A stretch of DNA of 64,000 bases from Gloeopeniophorella convolvens. Lineage: Eukaryota; Basidiomycota; Agaricomycetes; Russulales. The stretch is from the NCBI GenBank assembly GCA_022496205.1, contig WTXD01000040.1:184303-248302 (forward strand), in the 5' to 3' direction. The notes under the pieces are model-generated. The model searched no databases and was not told the DNA's origin. It saw only the letters and a list, made by a program, of their open reading frames with translations. The number at the start of each line of letters is the position of its first letter. Positions within the stretch are counted from its first letter, which is position 1. Shown in pieces: positions 58,477 to 64,000 of this stretch. The position numbers were made by a program, and so were the translations under genes.

Positions 58477-61400
58477 ATGCCAACTCCGTCCGGCAACGCC
58501 ACCCCAGTCCAGGGGAACACTCCTCTTCCGCCAGTGCAAGGCGCAACTGGTGCCACATCCATTTCCCAAAATGTTGCCACCATTCACCAGCAAAACTTTG
58601 CTTTCGTCATGCCCTCTTTCCTGCGCATCCCAGAGCTGGAAGAGACAAACTGGGCGGCATGGAACCAAAAGTTCCTATCTGCCCTTGGCATGAACGACTG
58701 CGCCATCCTCCTTGTTCACACCTCTCCCCCTCCCGGAACTGATGCCGACGACTGGGAACTCATGACCCGCCGGGTTACTGCATTCATGATGGGGTGCATC
58801 ACCCCGGAAGTGTACTCGCAAGTCTCGGATGTTGAGTTTCCCTCGGTCAAGGAGAAATATGACCAGTTGCGCGTCCTCTATGGCGGCAACACAGTCATGA
58901 GAGGCTGGAACTTGTGGCGCGAGTTCAATGCGTGGCGCATTGACGACTCCCAACCCCTCGGTCCGCAGATCAGGCATCTGAAGGAGTTGCGCAAGCAACT
59001 TGCGGAAGTTGGCCTTGGCAAGTCGGAACTCGAGGTTTGCCTCACCCTTGTCGATGCTCTTGGTGGTACCAAGTACCAGGGGACTCAAGACGTCCTCTTG
59101 GCAACTCATGACCCCAAGACTTTCGTGCTCAAAGATATTGAGCCCCTGATCCAAAACGCTGAAGAGATCAGGGAAGGTTCTGCTGGTGGTGCACTCAATG
59201 CCACCAGGAAGTTTTCTTCCGGCAAGAAAGCGGAACCCTTTGATGGGGAATGCTTCTACTGTCACAAGAAAGGCCACAAAGCCGACACTTGCCGCAAGAA
59301 AAAGGAGGACCTGAAGAAGAAGCGTCGCGAGAAGAAGGAGGCAGACAAGGGACAGAGTTCCAGAACTTCCGGAACTGCTGGGAACTCGGGGGGAACTGGA
59401 GGGAACTCCAACAAAGCGGCCAACGTACTTGCCGCTGTAGATACTTCTGCACATATCTCAGATGTGGAATCAGAAGTTGGAGTTTCCCTTTACTCGTTGG
59501 TTTCCTCCCGCTGGATGATGGACTCTGGTGCCACACACCATATTACGCCACACCGTTCTGACTTCAAAGATTATACCCTATCAGTAGGCAGCATTAGCCT
59601 AGGGGATAAGTCGTCGGTTCACCAAGTTGGCTATGGCACCGTTGTCTTGCGGACTCCGGAAGAAAAGATCACGTTGTCGCATGTACTGCATGTTCCGGGT
59701 GTTTCAGGTCGCTTCCTGTCGACCAGAGCACTCACGCAACTCGGCGCAACTGTATCTTTTGGAGACCGTGGCTTTCAAATCGCTGTTAAGCAGCGTTGCA
59801 TTGCAAAAGGGTACCTAGAGAACAACTTGTATTGGTTAGATTCTCAAGTACGGTCCCTTAGCATGCATGTACAGGATAGCGCAAGCTATGAAGTCTGGCA
59901 TCAGCGGATGGGTCACCTAGCCTATGGTACCCTGGAACGCTATGTAGAGCCTGCAGTTACTGGCTTTACTGTGGACAGTGCCTCGGAAGTCCCCGCAACT
60001 CCCTGCGTTGGCTGCCAACTCGGCAAGTCACACAGACAGGAGTTCCCCAGTTCCTACAAAAGGGCATCTCGTCCCTTTGAGGTCGTTCATACAGACCTTG
60101 TAGGAAAAATGCAGACGCAGTCTCTTCAACGTCACTGGTACATCGCAATGTTCATAGATGACTACAGCAGTCACGCTGTAGTGTACTACCTTAAAACCAA
60201 GGACGGATTCAGTAAAGCCCTTACTGAGTACTTAGCGTGGGGGGAAACCCAAACGTCTAGTAAACTCAAGGTGCTACACTCCGACCGAGGTGGAGAATAC
60301 ATGAACAGTACCGTTGAGGACTTGCTGAAGCAGAGGGGGATAGAGCACTATACCACGATGCCTCACTCATCGCAGCAAAATGGTAGAGCCGAGCGATTCA
60401 ATCGCACAATCATGGATAAGGCACTCGCAATGCTTCATGCAAGTGGTCTTTCCAACGGCTTTTGGGAATATGCAGTAGCAACTGCGGTACATGTCTACAA
60501 CCGTTCCCCTATCAGACGTCTGCAATGGCGCACACCTGTTGAGCTCTGGGGACTTAGTCACCCCCCGGATGTCTCATACTTCCGCATTTTTGGATGCAGG
60601 GCATATGTACATGTCCCTAAGGATGGACGGAAGAAGCTGGATGCTAAGGCATTCCCAGCAACGTTCATCGGGTACGAGCCTGGTAGTAAAGGATACCGGC
60701 TTTGGAATGGGCGTACCCACTCAGTCGTAGTATCTCGCGATGTGATATTCGATGAAACCGTCTTCCCTTCCAGGCAGGCTGTTGAGCCAGCACCTGCCAC
60801 AGATGTCCCACCACCCTTTGAACCTTTTTATGTTGAGGTTCCCTACGTCGTCCCGGCTGTAGTGGAGGCACAAAACGCAAGGCCTCCCATGCCACCAGTA
60901 CCACCACCTGCTCCCTCTCCACCTTCTACGCCAAAGAAGGAGCAGAAACAAGACCCATCAGCATTTATAACACCACCCACTCGCCCACGCAGCGCACCAT
61001 CTACCCCTACGAGAGTTCTGGTCGGAAGAGAACTTGCCGATCCGGAAGAAGAGTCTTCCCCTCCCGAAACTCCCACTCCTTCTAGACGTCCTTCCCCTAC
61101 TCCTGAACCAGAGGGGGACATGGCCACGCGGCAGGACATTCTTCAGGAGATTGCTGGAGTTCGGCGCAGCACTAGAGTTAGCAGGCCTAATCCGCACTAT
61201 GCCAACCCTAATAATGCTGCTTGGAATCCGAGAACCGGAAGACTCGGAACTCTACAGTTACTTGCGGTCGCAATAGGCGCAGACCCTGTAACTTTTGCGG
61301 AAGCAATGCAGTCTGCAAATGCGCAAGAGTGGCTAGAGGCGTGTCAATATGAAATGGATGCGCTCTCTAAGAATGGTACTTGGGAGTTAGTTGATCTCCC

Positions 61401-62888
61401 TGCTGGTCGCAAGACAGTAAAATCAAAATGGGTCTTTAAGCTCAAGCGGATGGTCGCTATAGAGCTCGGTTGGTCGCAAAGGGATTTACACAAGTCCCTG
61501 GGATCGATTACGACGAAACATTTTCTCCAGTTGCCCGGTTTGAGTCTCTTAGACTTCTCCTTGCGTTGGCCGCGCAGGAAGATTGGGAAATACACCAGAT
61601 GGACGTCAAGTCGGCGTTCCTTCATGGGGAACTGGATGAGGAAATCTATATGGAGCAGCCTCATGGTTTCGTGTCGTAGGACAGGAGGGCAAAGTCTGTC
61701 GCCTGTTAAAGGCCATCTATGGTCTCAAACAAGCCTCCCGCGCATGGAACTTGCAGTTCCATGGAGTTCTAGTGGAACTCGGCTTTAAGCGGACGTACTC
61801 TGATGCAGGAGTATATGTGCTCTGTCGTTCAGAGAATGGCACAAAGTTATATGTTGTCATTATACTCTACGTGGACGATATCACACTCATGGGGAATTCC
61901 CTTGTGGAAGTCATCAGGATTAAAACCCTGTTGAGCAAGCGCTATGAAATGACGGATTTGGGAGAAATCCAGTCATACCTGGGCATTCGCATCACTCGCG
62001 ATCGTTCCAGAAGGCGCATCGAGATTGACCAAACGTTATATCTTGAGTAAAGTTGCTCAGTTTGACTTGCGGAGCGCAAAAACGCCTGCAACTCCCTTGC
62101 CAGCCGGCGCCGACGTGCACCTTGTAAAATACACAGGTGAAGCAACTATTGCGGAACGAGGATACTTCCAGTCCTTATTGGCAGTTTGCTGTATGCACAA
62201 CTCGGAACTCGTCCGGATGTCTCTTTTGCGGTGGGGAGACTGGCGCAATACGCCGCAAATCCCTCTAAAGACCATATAAGGCTAGCAAAATATGTTATGG
62301 CGTATCTTAATGGTACTGCAGACTATGCGCTATGCTATAATGGCACGTCAAGAGTTGGCTTAGCGGCTACTCTGATTCCTCTCTGGCAGACCAGCCAGAT
62401 GATTACCACTCTACGTCCAGTTACGTATTCTTGCTATGCAATGGTGCAATCTCTTGGTCTTCGCACAAGCAAAAGACTATTGCCCAGAGTACTACACATG
62501 CAGAGTACATGGCCATGACTATGCCTCTAACCAGGCTCAGTGGTATGGAGCTTCTTCATGGAGCTTAGTACGACGTTGAGGATCCCGCGATCCCACTTCA
62601 CGGTGATAAAAAGGTGCCATTGATTTGGCGTTAAATCCTGTCACTGGGAAGCGATCCAAACATATTGCTATCAAGCATCATGTTATACGGGAATATGTCG
62701 AACAAGGTGTCATTGAATTGGTGCGCACTCGCACTGAGGACATGGTCGCCGACGGCTTCACAAAATCCCTGCCAAAGGATAACCTGCGGCTGCTCAATGA
62801 GCGCATGGGCATTGTAGTGAGACAGTCTGGATCACGGGGGGATGTTGAGACGGACAGGACTCAGGACAGGAAGGACGTCTCTGATTAG
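58477..62888 (+). pseudogene. Copia gag-pol polyprotein, open through integrase, broken in RT/RNase H
   Basis: The frame from 58477 is open for 1,103 codons. Gag comes first (TNWAAWNQKFLSALG), with a CCHC knuckle CFYCHKKGHKADTC at about residues 258-271. Protease has MDSGATHHIT near 347. Integrase follows: HQRMGHLAYG and CVGCQLGKSH (HHCC finger), with catalytic residues in HTDLVGKM, LHSDRGGEY and QNGRAERFNR (about 538-640). A Pro-rich linker and the RT entry [10 protein letters not shown] come next. Beyond about 61450 the RT/RNase H frame jumps: shifts near 61450, 61675, 62035, 62175 and 62365 move among all three frames. RT blocks ([21 protein letters not shown] at 61868-61879) and the end ADGFTKSLPKDNL remain recognisable, so the gene is recently broken rather than ancient. 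The last frame ends inside the 3' LTR. Confidence 0.88.
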
Positions 62889-63368
62889 ATTAGATAAGGG
62901 ACTCGGTGATCTGCAAGCTATCTGATCTACAATGTATATGACATCATTATGTTCTAGCCCCTAAGGCTGTACCTACTTTCGTTCCTGTTCTAGATTCTTC
63001 CGGGCTCTTCCATGACCCACATGCAGTTCCGGGTTGACCCACCTGCAGTTCCGGTCGACCCACTTTAGTTCCGCTTTCACATGGGTCTCTGGTTATCACA
63101 TGTTGCTGTTGTTTATCACATGCAAACCACACTCCTTTTGTGTATATAAAGGACGCTGTTTTCGCCCTTGTAGCCTCAGTCTGTTGACTTCACTGACTGA
63201 GGCAAGTACTTTACTTCCGGAACTTCTGGACTTGCGCTTACCTAGTTACTTTAGCTTTGCTCTTGCTTGCCTAGGTATTGCGCCAATGACATTCAGTCTG
63301 TTGACTTCACTGACTGAGCTTTGCTCTTGCTTGCCTAGTTGGCACCCTGTTTCTGCTGCGCTTCAACA
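62843..63368 (+). repeat. 3' LTR of the copia element
   Basis: 526 bp, near-identical to the 5' LTR. Directly followed by the second CGACG target duplication and then the DUF6532 coding frame. Confidence 0.95.
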
Positions 63369-64000
63369 CGACGAGGGGTCAGGACCCCATCGAATTGTAA
63401 GACTGAACACACATAGCGGCCACGTTCGTCAAGGGGACTATGACCTCGTCACGAAGCGTATCATCAGTGTGGCTGTCAGTTTCTTCAGGTGCAAGCTCAG
63501 CACGCGCAACGCCTGGCCTGATCCGGTCGAGGAATCCAGCTGGGCTGTAGAGTCCTGGAACGAGGCCTGTGCGTCCATCCGCTTGGCCGCCATGGCCCCC
63601 GAGCCCCCAATTGTACAATTGGTACGCAGGTAGTGCCATATAATACCGATTATACCCTGACCATTTCGAGCGACAGATTACGAGTCGCGCTGCTCAGCTC
63701 CGCGGCGAGTTGAGGAACAAGATGATCCCGATCGTTCAAAGTGCCTACGGCTTCCGATCAGGCCAAGACAGGAAGAGCTTGAAGCACAACCGCAAGCTTA
63801 TAGATGAACTGGGATACATCCCCGGTCCTGGCTTTATCTTCAAGGTAAGTCAACTATATGGTCCCATCTTACGCGAATTGACAAATTTCAAGCGAAGGGT
63901 TCCCTACAAGGGACCCTACCGGCACCCAGCCATTCAGAAGGGCATCAACATGATGTGGTTCATGAACAGGCGTGACGAGGGCATCCTCTACAGCGTGTAC

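Larger units (their letters stand above)
57055..63368 (+). mobile_element. Full-length Ty1/copia LTR retrotransposon, 6.3 kb
   Basis: Two direct LTRs of 526 bp flank the element: 57055-57580 and 62843-63368. Each starts TGTTGAGACGG and ends CGCTTCAACA. Counted by eye they differ at five positions, so insertion is young. CGACG at 57050-57054 and 63369-63373 is the target duplication. Immediately after the 5' LTR is GGTTATGGGCCC, complementary to the anticodon arm of initiator tRNA-Met, a copia-like internal tRNA primer site. A GGGGGGA polypurine run precedes the 3' LTR. The internal part is one long plus-strand polyprotein with the gag, protease, integrase, RT, RNase H order of copia elements. 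The leader from 57581 to 58476 has no supported gene. Confidence 0.95.
56139..64000 (+). pseudogene. DUF6532-domain gene interrupted by a copia retrotransposon, right end outside window
   Basis: The N-terminal part (56139-57054) is disordered: MRTITYHQDVTAPPAVDPNP, basic KPSKKQAQLSK, Ala/Arg-rich KKRRKQPQ, and an Asp/Glu/Asn-rich acid run (about 56860-56940). The last pre-insert residues are LEASSNSD. The copia element sits at 57055-63368; past it the frame continues EGSGPHRIVRLNTHSGHVRQGDYDLVTK. Then comes the DUF6532 core: RNAWPDPVEESSWAVESWNEAC, RAAQLRGELRNKMIPIVQSAYGFRSG, QDRKSLKHNRKLIDELGYIPGPGFIFK, PYRHPAIQKGINMMWFMNRRDEGILYS, still open at 64000. DUF6532 function is unknown; it is a large basidiomycete family. 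Empty-site reconstruction across CGACG keeps the frame, so the gene may have been whole before the insertion. Confidence 0.8.

Overview
This window is nuclear DNA from a filamentous basidiomycete, most likely an Agaricomycete. Coding regions are cut by many introns of about 45-65 bp with GT..AG ends. Several families are typical of that class: DUF6532 genes, Plavaka (KDZ) transposases, a small degenerate kinase family, and multi-exon membrane proteins with an NYHNP-type start. There are no operons; genes lie on both strands with short, often divergent, intergenic gaps. No rRNA, tRNA or CRISPR array was found.

Positions 1-43,500 are gene-dense and mostly housekeeping. In order: a truncated small membrane protein, a bHLH transcription factor, two tandem major facilitator (MFS) transporters, the copper chaperone ATX1, a Yra1/ALY-type mRNA export adaptor, 6-phosphofructo-2-kinase with a bisphosphatase-like domain, an NCS1 nucleobase permease, a KEN-box protein, a Ran1/Ksp1-type kinase, mitochondrial ribosomal protein uS5m, a PITH-domain protein, a basidiomycete multispan membrane protein, an ELYS-type nucleoporin, the COPII coat protein SEC24 with an N-terminal WW module, a third MFS paralogue, the ATP synthase assembly factor ATP10, histone H2A, and a secreted sedolisin protease. 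Three divergent pairs (uS5m/PITH, SEC24/MFS, ATP10/H2A) each share a gap of under 200 bp.

Positions 43,500-64,000 are an island of mobile elements and broken genes. It holds a 635-bp hAT-like MITE with an 8-bp target duplication. Two tandem kinase pseudogenes each carry an LTR-like insertion (354 bp and 203 bp) with its own perfect 5-bp target duplication. A Mutator-like (MULE) element and a Plavaka element each have a premature stop in the transposase. A complete 6.3-kb Ty1/copia retrotransposon with 526-bp LTRs about 1% apart is inserted in a DUF6532 gene that runs off the right edge. Most of these insertions can be read at base resolution from duplications and from the reading frame of the interrupted gene.

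Exon boundaries were worked out by hand from splice consensus, frame continuity and family knowledge. Outer limits of the well-conserved genes are fairly secure. Starts of the mRNA export adaptor, ELYS and the first MFS gene are less so. I found no clear new multi-gene system; the most notable items are the nested insertions, the WW-SEC24 architecture and the probable kinase-only PFK-2 enzyme.
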